Positions 9,990-19,603 of a stretch of 64,000 nucleotides of DNA are shown piece by piece. The number at the start of each line of letters is the position of its first letter. The stretch's first letter is position 1. Where the stretch lies: positions 36,388,501-36,452,500 of the forward strand of contig NC_050098.1 in NCBI RefSeq assembly GCF_902167145.1, read 5' to 3'. Under the pieces are notes generated by a model that saw only the letters and a list, made by a program, of their open reading frames with translations, had not been told where the DNA came from and did no database searches. Made by a program: the position numbers and the translations under genes. Source of the stretch: Zea mays (taxonomy: Eukaryota; Streptophyta; Magnoliopsida; Poales; Poaceae).

Positions 9990-12112
9990 TCAGTATCTGT
10001 CGGTCGCTGAGCTTCTGTTGCCTTTTGTTCTCTTGCGACCCATGTCCTCCGAATATGACGTTGACCTCTCCGTCGACGCGCGGGAATGCTCCACCTTCTC
10101 CCCCTTCCTGTTGTTGAGGTCGTTAAGGTTCACCGGGCCCTCCTCGCGGTGGGGGAGGTGGTAGAGGTTGGAAGGGTCGGCCATTCCTGACGGAATGTTT
10201 GAAGTCTCTGCAGTTCCGCAAGGTGTGGCGCATATCCTTGTGATACGAGCACTAGGCATCGAGGATGTCGTCCAGTGTCTGCTCGCCTCCGCGGGGCGCA
10301 CCTCGGGCACGAGAGACAGGTGGTCCATCGGCATGGACCTCTTCACGAGGCCTCTTCTCCCAACACTTGTCGGTTTGCTGGTTCGCGTCACGCCGCGGTG
10401 CAGACGGAGCAGGCTTCGCTCCCCCGATGAGGTCCTGAGCCCATTCGTCAGCGGTGATGTAGAGGTCCACTTCCCGGAACAGCTGCTTGGAGGTGATCGG
10501 CGCCTTTTACAGTTTGGCTCGGACGAAGGCCGAGTCATTGGATCCCGATAGAAGTCCTCAATCACTGCTGCCTCAGCGACCTCGGGGATGCGATATCTCA
10601 TGGTCTGAAACCTTTTGAGGTACGACCGAAGTGTTTCATCCCCCTAGCACCTGATGGATTTGAGGTCCCACAGCTGCACCGGCTTGTCGGAGAGGGATTG
10701 GAAATTGGCGATAAAACGCCGACTGAAGTCGCTCCAATCATCGATGCAGTGCCTCGATAGGTGTCGTAGCCATTGCAATGCATCTTGCCCAAGGACGATG
10801 GGCAAGTACGCAGTCATTGCACCTTCAGTTGCCCCAGCGCCCGGGCAGCGGTTGTATAGATGGCCAACCAGCCTCCCGGGTCCTGCTTAGGCTCGTATTT
10901 GTCGATGTTGGAGACCTTAAAGTTTGGGGGCCATTTGATGGCCCTGAGACGCGGAGTAAGTGCAGATACCACACATGTGTCCTCCTATCGACGACTGTGG
11001 TGCCGGTCCCGGGGAGGGGAGTTGCTGATGTGTTGTCTCGACCGTCCCTGGGTAGTGCCACCAGTTGAAGCCGTTGTCGACTCAACTCTAGTGGCCTGAC
11101 TTCGTGTCGGAATGCCATGGTCTCGATCGTACTCCTCTCGGCGCCGTATCTCATTCTCATGTCGTCGTTCGCGTGAAGCATTGATGGAGCTCCATGCGTC
11201 CCACCGACTGTTGATGGCATGCTGCAGAACGCTTGGGGGATGAGCGAGGGGTAGAAGATGATTAGCCGCCCGAGCGAGCAGCCACCGATAGCCTTCAGCG
11301 TCTGGAGTCCGAGGGAGGCCATCAGCTATCCGAGCCAACACTCCTCCGACTTCACTTGGTGTGTTCATTGCGCGAGCGAAGTCAGGGTTCAGGTTTCACG
11401 CAAAGAGAGGGTTCTCTCGGCATAACCTCGCATCCTACTCAGCTTGCTCTTGAGCTTGCCCGCGATCACGTCGGCGAGAGTTCCTCCTTTCTTTGAAGAC
11501 TCGCTCGTCAGGAGTTTCTCCTACTTCTGAGACTTCATCTTGGAATACAGACTGTGTCGGGTCCCGCTCCCTAGCTTCGTGATGTTGCCGAATGTTCCAG
11601 CGTCGGTTCCTCCATCGGTGAGCTTCTCGCTGAGGAGGTTCTTCCCCAGCCATGGTTGGCTCGTCGTCGGAGATGGGAGATGATTCTACTCACCCCCTGA
11701 TGAAGAGGACATCGGGGTAGAAAGGAGTCGCTGTGGTGACGAATTTCTTTCTGTCCTTCTTTGAGGGCGAAGGTGCCGAAAGAGCAGCTTGACGGGCCTC
11801 CATCCTGCTTGCTTCTTTTTTCCTCGTAATCCATGTACAGTCTTCTATGGATGAGGTGGACAACGGGGTTCTTCGGGTAAATGAATTCTCGGCTTTTGAT
11901 TTGCAAGAGGTAGTCTTCGCTTGGGGCGCTGGAGGTTGCGCTATCTGCTGCCTCGTTCCGGCTTTCTCAGAGATTATCGGGGAAGGCTTCTTCTCTGGTG
12001 GATCCACTATGCGATGCAGAATTCCTTCTTCGTCTGCCACGGACGAGATGGTCCCGAAGCAGAACACGGATCCAGGGCAGAGAGCGATCTTGTACTGGAA
12101 GGTGACAGCCAT
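9990..12112 (-). pseudogene. Grande-like gag (fragmented)
   Basis: The probable start is the ATG read from 12112 on the minus strand (MAVTFQYKIALCPGS), about 45 bases inside the LTR/PBS end. The frame is interrupted near 11690 and several times further on. Arg/Glu-rich and charged segments (11650-11000) precede sequence typical of plant gypsy gag. I could not pick out an intact zinc knuckle. It would form the capsid-like particle. The assignment rests mostly on position between the PBS and protease. Confidence 0.6.
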
Positions 12113-12137
12113 TGAGCTAGCTTGGATCAACAACACA

Positions 12138-12156
12138 CCCCCTACCTGGCGCGCCA
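12138..12156 (-). promoter_or_regulatory. Candidate primer-binding site of the Grande-like element
   Basis: Two bases inside the LTR end, the minus strand reads TGGCGCGCCAGGTAGGGG. It has the usual TGG start and sits where a tRNA primer site belongs. I do not assign the tRNA species. Confidence 0.6.
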
Positions 12157-12158
12157 GC

Positions 12159-12782
12159 TGTCGGTGTTTGGGGCCCGACCGCGCACCCAGGGTTACCCCT
12201 TGAGGTGCTTTTGGGTAGGACGGTGTTGCTGATTGTAGCTCGATGGTTCATGCAAGACGCACGAGAGACGATAGACAATTTTCTATAGGTTCGGGCCGCT
12301 TGGAGGGGCGTAACACCCTACTTCCTGGTGTGGATCTTTATGTGGTAGGTTACAGGGGAATTCTCTAGTATGAAGAATGCTAGAGAACCGAGTAGATGGC
12401 TGATGAATGACTCTTCTCCTCGATGTGGTGCCCCCTAGGCCTTATATATTCGACCGTGGGGCACTACATGCATGTATGATAATGATGTATTCCTAAGTAA
12501 TAGTGAACCGACTAAACTTATCTTCCTACAATATTACCGACTTATTCTCATTCGGTTTCAATGTCCAAGGTGGTCGCGCGGGAGAATTGGATCAGAGCTA
12601 TGGATAACACTCAAACCCCACGAGCCGCCTTGGCCCGCGTTCACTCATTCCCTGTGTCGGCCCATTCTACCAGCATTTCTCCCCTAGCCCACGAAGGGAT
12701 GGCCTTGCAAAACAATAGGCCCAAGGCCTTTCGCGAGGCCTTCTAGCCTTCTAGTGGGGCCGAGGGATATCTGTCCCCCACA
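12159..12782 (-). repeat. 5' LTR of the Grande-like element (624 bp)
   Basis: On the minus strand it starts TGTGGGGGACAG and ends AACACCGACA, giving TG...CA ends. A TATATAAGGCC promoter-like box is read on the minus strand near 12440-12450, just before the inferred transcript start. The flanking copia frame resumes at 12783. Confidence 0.85.
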
Positions 12783-14560
12783 AGCACCCAATCCGAATCT
12801 CTTAGTGCGTCCTCTACCCTGTATGGCTCAATAAAGGAGACAAAGGAGTAATGTTCACAAAAATGAGCAACTCGAGATCTAGTAGTTACCCCCTTACGAA
12901 TGTCACCGAGGATGGAGTTAACGGGGTGATCTCTTTGAATTGCTTGGTGGTAGGCCTGGGCACTTTTAAGCCGAAACCGAATTACCGAACCGAAAATTTG
13001 AAAACCGCACCGAAGTTTCGGTTTTTCGGGGTTCGGTGTCGGGTTCGGTTTTAATTCCTGAGAACTTCGGTTCTCGGTGTCGGCCTCGGTTTTAGGCTTA
13101 CACCGAACAAAAACACCGAACCGAAACATCAGCGTCATGCGTCCCACTCCCACCATTCTACCGTAATCGGCCCATATGCCATAGCCCATAGCCCACTTCT
13201 CCGTGCGACTGAGAACTTCTCTGCGCCAACTCGGTAGTCGCCTAGTCGGCAAGACGCCAAGACCAGACGCTCAACGACGCGGCCCTCCTTCAGTTCCAAC
13301 TTCCAACCCTAATCCATTCGACTTCGACAGACCGGCGGCGACGCTCCCCACTCCCCACTTCCCCAGTTCCCCGCTCCGGCGCTCCCCAGTCCCCACGCGG
13401 CCAACCGCCAACCAGTGCGCAAGGCCTCAATCCGGCGGCGGCGGCAGCTCTGCGGCCTGCGGGCTACGAGCGGTCGAGCTGAGGGCCACGAGCGCACGCC
13501 TGCGGGCTACTGTGGCAGCAAGACTGCAAGAGGAGGCGGCGACTGTGTCTGTGCGACTGTGCGGACAGTGCGGTGGCCGGTGGGCTACTGAAAATAATTT
13601 GATTTGTTCTACCCCTACCGGTTTGTAAGTTTGTTGTTCCAGCCGCCTGCAACTGAAATAATTTGATTTGTTCCAGCTGTATCCGATTTGTTCCAGCCGC
13701 CTGCAAGTCTCCAACAGACTAATAATTTGATTTGTTTGTACATCTCAAATGTTTCTTTCGGTTGTAAATTGTAATGCTCAAGTACTTTGCTTAGCACACT
13801 TTGTGAATAATATAAGCTGTGGGCTGTGGCTAATAAACCAAACAGCCATACGTGTAGGCGTGTAGCTCTGTTGACTACTGCGATGGATTTCGGATGTTCA
13901 GTTTAAACCGAACTCCGAACCGAAAAACTGAAAACCGAATAGCTCGGTTTTCTTTTGTGAGACGCGTAGATCGGTCTGCTCTGTCTGTAAACCGAACTTC
14001 TACAACACCGAAAAAACCGAACCGAAAAAACCGATTACACCGAATGCCCAGGCCTACTTGGTGGACTCTTGGGTGTGGCGGTCTTTGACCCTGTATTTCT
14101 TGATCATCTTCCTTGTCTTGATCAACTTCATCTCCCCCTTGATCATTGTCCTCCTCTTGAGGTGGCTCATCCTCTTGATCTTCATCTTCATTGTCATGAT
14201 CCTGATCCTCATCTTGAGTTGGTGGAGATGCTTGATTGGAAGATGTCGGTTGATCTTGTGCTTGTATGGGCTCTTTAGATTCCTTAGGACACGCATTCCC
14301 AATGGACATGTTCCTTAGCGTGACGCACTAAGCCTCTTCATCATCTAGCTCATCAAGATCAACTTGCTCCACTTGGGAGCCATTAGTCTCATCACACACA
14401 ATGTCACAAGAAACCTCAACTAATCTAGTGGATTTGTTGAAGACTTTATATGCCCTTGTGTTTGAGTCAAAACCAAGTAAAAAAAACCTTCTACAGCCTT
14501 AGGAGCAAATTTAGATTTTCTACCTCATTTAACAAGAATAAAACATTTGCTACCAAAGAC
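12783..14560 (-). pseudogene. Sirevirus pol: acidic linker and start of reverse transcriptase, split by hAT
   Basis: Minus strand. After the integrase comes a Sirevirus-type stretch with SYFRVFGSKCFI, then a long Asp/Glu/Gln-rich linker (14309 to 14057) ending at the hAT insertion. The frame resumes at 12950 with HPVNSILGDIRKGVTTRSR and FIEPYRVEDALRDSDWVL, the classic copia sequence just before the RT domain. It stops at 12783 where the Grande-like LTR begins. Removing the hAT element and one copy of its 8-bp duplication rejoins the two parts. Confidence 0.8.
12951..14056. mobile_element. Non-autonomous hAT element, 1.1 kb, 8-bp TSD
   Basis: The ends are TAGGCCTGGGCA and its exact inverse TGCCCAGGCCTA. 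CTTGGTGG flanks both sides (12943-12950 and 14057-14064), a perfect 8-bp hAT target duplication. Subterminal regions are dense in ACCGAA/TTCGGT repeats (12970-13110 and 13900-14045). The middle (13200-13600) is unusually GC-rich with no transposase. Its open frames look compositional, although a captured host fragment cannot be excluded. Confidence 0.9.
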
Positions 14561-14561
14561 T

Positions 14562-15221
14562 CTAAAATATGAAAACATTGGGCTTTTTACCAGTGAGGAG
14601 TTCATAAGATGTCTTCTTGAGGATTTGATGAAGATATAACCGGTTGATGGAGTAGCAAGCAGTGTTGATTGCTTTCGCCCAAAACCGATCCGGTGTCTTG
14701 TACTCATCAAGCATGGTTCTTGCCATATCCAATAGAGTTCTATTCTTCCTCTCCACTACACCATTTTGTTGAGATGTGTAGGGAGAAGAGAACTCATGCT
14801 TGATGCCCTCATCCTCAAGAAAACCTTCTATTCGTGAGTTCTTGAACTCTGTCCCATTGTCGCTTCTTATCTTCTTGATTCTCAATCCGAACTCATTTTG
14901 AGCCCGTCTCAAGAATCCCTTTAAGGTATCTTGGGTTTGTGATTTTTCCTGCAAAAAGAACACCCAAGTGAAGCGAGAATAATCATCCACAATTACTAGA
15001 CAGTACTTACTCCCACCGATGCTTATGTAAGCTATCGAGCCGAATAGATCTATGTGGAGTAGTTCCAGTGGCCTGTCCGTTGTCATTATGTTCTTGTGTG
15101 GATGATGGGTGCCAACTTGCTTTCCTGCTTGACATGCGCTACAAACCCTATCTTTCTGAAAATGAACATTTGTTAGTCCTAAAATGTGCTCTCCCTTTAG
15201 AAGCTTGTGAAGATTCTTCAT
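14562..15221 (-). pseudogene. Sirevirus pol: GAG-pre-integrase and integrase
   Basis: One uninterrupted minus-strand stretch of 219 codons. It begins with the zinc region (CSACQAGKQ), then LELLHIDLFG (first catalytic Asp), KKIRSDNGTEFKN (second Asp), and NGVVERKNRTLLDMA (catalytic Glu), followed by INRLYLHQILKKTSYELL. All three DDE residues are present. The frame shifts at the end, near 14590, and the N-terminal link to gag is broken by a MITE at 15265-15401. The protein therefore cannot be made as part of a complete polyprotein. Confidence 0.85.
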
Positions 15222-15264
15222 CCCAATGTGGGCTAGTCAGCGATGCCAGAGCCAACCCATATTA

Positions 15265-15401
15265 GGCCTTGCTCGGTTATTTTTAATCCATATGGATTGG
15301 AGGGGATTGATACGGATTGAAGGGGATTTTGACTTACTAGGGATTGAAACCCCCTCAATCCCCCTCAATCCATATGGATTGGGGTAGAACCGAACAAGCC
15401 C
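15265..15401. mobile_element. Tourist-like (PIF/Harbinger) MITE, 137 bp, TSD TTA
   Basis: The ends are GGCCTTGCTCGGTT and the inverse of GGGCTTGTTCGGTT, flanked by TTA at 15262-15264 and 15402-15404. Nearly the whole element is an inverted repeat built from AATCCATATGGATTG blocks. It is inserted in the Sirevirus just upstream (in element sense) of the integrase. Confidence 0.85.
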
Positions 15402-15562
15402 TTAGTCTTAGAATCTCCAAGAAAAACATTAGAAATAGAATGGTCAGGGGATATAACAATTTTATAAAGTCCTTTGACCAAACCTTGATTTCCATCCCCG
15501 AATGTGATAGCTCTTTGGGGATCTTCGTTTTTCTCATAGGAGGAGAACATTCTTTTCTCCCT

Positions 15563-15880
15563 TGTCATGTGGTTTGTGCACCCGCTGTCAATTATCCAAC
15601 TCGAGCCCCCAGATGCATAAACCTACAAAACAAGTTTAGGCCTTGTCCTTAGGTACCCAAACGGTCTTGGGTTCTTAGGCCTTGTTTTTCTCATAGTTGG
15701 AGAACATCTTTTTCTCCTCTGTCATGTGGTTTGTGCATCCGCTATCAATTATCCAACTTGAGCCCCGGATGCATAAACCTACAAAACAATTTAGGCCTTG
15801 TTCTTAGGTACCCAAACAGTCTTAGGTCCTTTGATGTTAGAAACAAGCACCTTAGGTGCCCAAACACAAGTCTTTGATCC
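15563..15880. repeat. Tandem duplication of ~157 bp in Sirevirus coding region
   Basis: TGTCATGTGGTTTGTGCA occurs at 15563 and again at 15720, and the following ~110 bases match with few differences. The duplication disturbs the frame between the gag end (VPKNKA, 15791) and the integrase part. Confidence 0.75.
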
Positions 15881-18344
15881 CTTGTGTTTGCCCCCAACAT
15901 ATTTGGCAACTACTTTGCCTGATTTGTTAGTAAGCACATAAGAAGCATCAAAAGTCTTAAATGAAATGTTAGGTTCATTTGATGCAGTAGGAGTTTTCTT
16001 TTTAGGCAATTTAGCATGGGTTGATTGCCTAGAGCTAGAAGCCTCATTCTTATACATAAAAGCATGATGGGAAACAGAATGAGATTTCTTAGTATAAATT
16101 CTCCTAATCTTGTGTTCGGGATAACCAGCAGGATATAAAATATAGCCCTCGTTATCCTGAACCATGGAAGCCTTGCCCTTAACAAAATTAGATAATCTTT
16201 TAGGGGCATTAAGTTTGACATTGCTTCCTTGTTGGAAACCAATGACATCCTTAATGCCAGGGCGTCTCCCACTATAGAGTATGCTTCTAGCAAATTTAAA
16301 TTTTTCATTTTCAATTTCATGCTCATTAATTTTTGCAATTAATTGAGCTATATGATCATTTTGTTGTTTGATTAAGGCAAGGAGATCATTTATAGCATCA
16401 ACATTAACATCTCTACATCTAGTACAAATAGAAACATGATCAACAGTAGATGTAAAGGGTTTGCAAACATTTAATACATTTATCTTAGATTTTAGCATGG
16501 CATTTTCATCTCTAAGACAAGAAATAGAATAATTGCAGATATTTAAATCTTGAGCCTTGGAAATTAAATTAGCATTTTCAGTTCTAAGGCTAGAAATTGA
16601 TTCATTTAATTTTTCAATCTTAGCATTTAAACTAGTATTTTCATTTCTAAGATTATTAATTGAGTCATGGCAAATGCTAAGCTCCTTAGTCAGGTTTTCA
16701 CATTTTTCTACTTCTAGAGCATAAGCATTTTTTAGTTTAACATGCTTCTTGTTTTCTTTAACAAGGAATTCCTCTTGGCTATCCAAAAGTTCATCCTTCT
16801 CATGAATAGCTCCTATCGATTCATTCAATTTTTCTTTTTGTTGCATGTTAAGGTTGGCAAAAAGTGTAAGTAGATCATCTTCATCATCACTAGAACTACC
16901 CTCATCACTAGATGTAGTATACTTGGGGGTGGTTCTAGATTGTACCTTCTTCTTTATTGTCGTCCTTTGCCATGAAGCACTTGTGGCCGATGTTGGGGAA
17001 AAGAAGACCCTTGTTGATGGCGATGTTGGCAGCATCCTCGTCGGAGGAGGAGTCGGTGGAGCTCTTATTGGAGTCCCAGTCCCGACACACGTGGGCATCA
17101 CCGCCCTTCTTCTTGTAATATCTTTTCTTCTCCTTCTTATTTCCCCTCTTGTCGTTGTCCCTGTCACTATCACTAGACATTGGGCATTTAGCGATAAAAT
17201 GACCGGGCTTACCACATTTGTAGCACACCCTTTTGGAGCGGGGTTTGTAGTCCTTCCCCCTCCTTTGCTTGAGGATTTGATGGAAGCTCTTGATGATGAG
17301 CGCCATCTCCTCATTGTCGAGCTTGGAGGCGTCGATGGGGAGTCTTCTTTCTTTTCTTCCATCGCCTTGAATGCGACGGGTTGCACCTCGGGTGTGGAGG
17401 TGCCGCCTTGCTCCAAGTCGTCGATGTGTTTGGAGCCTTTGATAATCAACTCAATGCTCACAAACTTTCCTATTACTTCCTCGGGAGACATTAATTTGTA
17501 TCTAGGATCCCCCACGAATTAATTGTACTTGAGTAGGATTGTGAAAAACATGGGATCTTAGAATAACCTTGACCATCTCATGGTCATCCCATTTTGTGCT
17601 CCTGAGGTTGCGCACTTGATTGACCAAGGTCTTGAGCCGGTTGTACATCGCTTGTGGCTCCTCTCCTTGGTTGAGGACGAATCGACTGAGCTCTCCCTCG
17701 ATCGTCTCTCGTTTGGTGATCTTGGTCACCTCATCTCCTTTGTGTGTGGTCTTGAGTACATCCCAAATTTCTTTGGCACTTTTTAGCCCTTGCACCTTAT
17801 TATACTCCTCTCGACACAAGGAGGCGAGGATTATAGTAGTTGCTTGGGAGTCAAAGTGACGTATTTGGGTGACCTCGTCCGAATCGTAATCTTTGTCCCC
17901 CACATTTGGTACCTGCGCTCCAAACTCAACAATGTCCCATATGCTTGCGTGGAGTGAGGTTAGGTGATGCCTCATTTTATCACTCCACATAGAATAATCC
18001 TCACCATCAAAATATGGTGGTTTTCCTAATGGAACGGAAAGTAAAGGAGCGTGTTTAGAAATGCGGGGATAACGTAGGGGGATCTTACTAAACTTCTTGC
18101 GCTCATGGAGCTTAGAAGTGACGGACGTTGCGTCAGAGCGGGATGTGGATGGCGACGAAGAATCGGTCTCATAGTAGACCACTTTCTTCATCTTCTTCTT
18201 CTTGTCGCCACTCCGATGCGACTTGACGCGGGAAGGGGATTCCTCCTTGCCTTCGGCGTCGGACTCCCTTGATGGAGCCTTCCCGTGGCTTGTGGCCTTC
18301 TCGCCGGTTTCCATCTCCCTCTTAGCGGATCCTCCTGACATCAC
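15791..18344 (-). pseudogene. Sirevirus gag (frameshifted)
   Basis: It starts MSGGSAKREMETGEK near 18341. A UBN2-like gag domain follows (FDGEDYSMWSDKMRHHL, QATTIILASL, MYNRLKTLVNQVRNL), then a CCHC zinc knuckle CYKCGKPGHFIAKC (~17215), then a long Leu/Glu/Asn-rich coiled coil (16850-16300) characteristic of Sirevirus gag. Frame changes lie near 17512 and 17320, and the frame returns near 16945. At least three indels are therefore needed to explain the reading, and the gene is not functional. The plus-strand copy starting at 61380 has the same order without these shifts. Confidence 0.85.
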
Positions 18345-18377
18345 TTCGAGTGGTTAGACTCTAAATGAAGTACCGCG

Positions 18378-18388
18378 CTTTGATACCA
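18378..18388 (-). promoter_or_regulatory. Primer-binding site (tRNA-iMet type)
   Basis: The minus strand reads TGGTATCAAAG two bases inside the LTR end. It is close to the TGGTATCAGAGC sequence complementary to plant initiator tRNA-Met used by copia elements. One base differs. Confidence 0.8.
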
Positions 18389-18390
18389 AT

Positions 18391-19598
18391 TGAAAGTCTC
18401 TTAGAGGGGGGTGGATAGGCGGAATCTGAAAATTATAAACTTAAGCACACACTACAAGCCGGGGTTAGCGTTAGAATTAAATCCGAGTCCAAAAGAGAGG
18501 GGAAAACAAATCAACTAAGAAATAAAGTGGATGAATATAGTGATTTGCTTTACCGAGGTTCGGTTCTAAAGAACCTAGTCTCCGTTGAGGTGGTCACAAA
18601 GACCGGGTCTCTTTCAACCCTTTCCCTCTCTCAAACAGTCACCTAGACCGAGTGAGCTTTCTCCTTAATCAAACGGGTCACTTAGACCCCACAAGGACCA
18701 CCGCACACTTGGTGTCTCTTGCTTTGATTACAAGTCACTTTGAGAACAAGAATGAGGAAGAAGAAAGCGATCCAAGAAACAAGAGCGCAAAGAACACAAA
18801 CAAACTCTCTCTCTCAAGTCACTAGGTGAGTGGAATGTATTTGGAACTTGGAGAGGCTTTGATTCTATTGAATTTGTGTCTTGGAGTGAATGCACTAGAT
18901 CTTGTATTGAATGTGAAGTGCTGGAAACTTGGATGCTTGGAGTGGTGGTGGTTGAGGGTATTTATAGCCCTCAACCACCACATAGCCGTTGGGGATGGCT
19001 ACTGTCGATGAGCGCACCGGACAGTCCGGTGCGCCACCGGACACTATCCGTTGTACCAGCCACGTCACCCAACCGTTAGGGTTCGGGCGCTGTCGATCGT
19101 TGGAGCCTTTGTCTTCTAGTGGCACCGAACAGTCCGGTGCCGCACCGGACAAGTACTGTTCACTGTCCGGTGCACCTCTGACGGGCGGCTCTTCTCTGCC
19201 GCGCATTGTTGCGCACTATTCCTCTGGAATTAAGCTTTTGTAGGCGACCGTTGCACAAAGTAGCTGTTGCTCCGCTGGCACACCGGACAGTCCGGTGAAT
19301 TATAGTGGAGCGTGCTGGTTGAAACCCGAGGGTGGTGAGTTGGGCGTTGTACGGTCCTGGTGCACCGGACACTGTCCGGTGGAACACCGGACAATCCGGT
19401 GCGCCAGACCAGGGCACACTTGGTTTCTTGCTCCTTTTGAATTTGAACCCTTTATTCAATCTTTATTGGTTTATGTTGAACCTTTATGCACCTGTATATC
19501 ATATACTCTAGAGCAAACTAGTTAGTCCAATATTTGTGTTAGGCATTCAACCACCAAAATTATTTATAGGAAAAAGGTTAAACCCTATTTCCCTTTCA
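18391..19598 (-). repeat. Sirevirus LTR (1208 bp)
   Basis: Plus-strand ends are TGAAAGTC and CCCTTTCA. The LTR holds several CACCGGAC-A-GTCCGGTG palindromes between 19010 and 19410, the type described in maize Sirevirus LTRs. It is the 5' LTR of the minus-strand copia. Confidence 0.85.
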
Positions 19599-19603
19599 CG
19601 TTT

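Larger units (their letters stand above)
2258..12782 (-). mobile_element. Grande-like Ty3/gypsy element (Tat lineage), 3' end missing
   Basis: In minus orientation: LTR (12159-12782), primer-binding site, gag, protease, reverse transcriptase, RNase H, second RNase H and integrase (to 6098), then an 89-bp tandem array and an antisense gene (4976 to 2260). Tat-lineage elements are known for a second, archaeal-type RNase H and for extra ORFs between pol and the 3' LTR, some of them antisense; both are visible here. The ~624-bp LTR and this layout resemble maize Grande. The 3' LTR is absent because another LTR interrupts the element at 2257. It is itself inserted in a Sirevirus, whose reading frame resumes at 12783; AGCAC at 12783-12787 is one candidate target duplication. 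The coding region has several stops and shifts, so it is non-autonomous now. Confidence 0.8.
12783..19598 (-). mobile_element. Sirevirus (Ty1/copia, Opie/Ji-like), minus strand, 3' half missing
   Basis: Minus-strand order: 5' LTR (18391-19598), iMet-type primer site, gag with CCHC knuckle, integrase, acidic linker, start of reverse transcriptase. The frame is cut at 12783 by the Grande-like element, so the rest of RT, RNase H and the 3' LTR lie beyond it, outside the window. CGTTT at 19599-19603 is one candidate target duplication. A 1.1-kb hAT element (12951-14056) and a 137-bp MITE (15265-15401) are inserted in it. The gag is very close in wording to the plus-strand Sirevirus at 60123-64000. 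Confidence 0.85.

Noticed and set aside
13875..14309. Acidic 144-codon frame spanning the hAT/copia joint as a separate gene
   Set aside because: Its acidic part is the normal linker of Sirevirus polyprotein; the rest is hAT end sequence.
16845..17522. 225-codon plus-strand frame in the minus-strand copia
   Set aside because: Antisense shadow of the gag/zinc-knuckle region.
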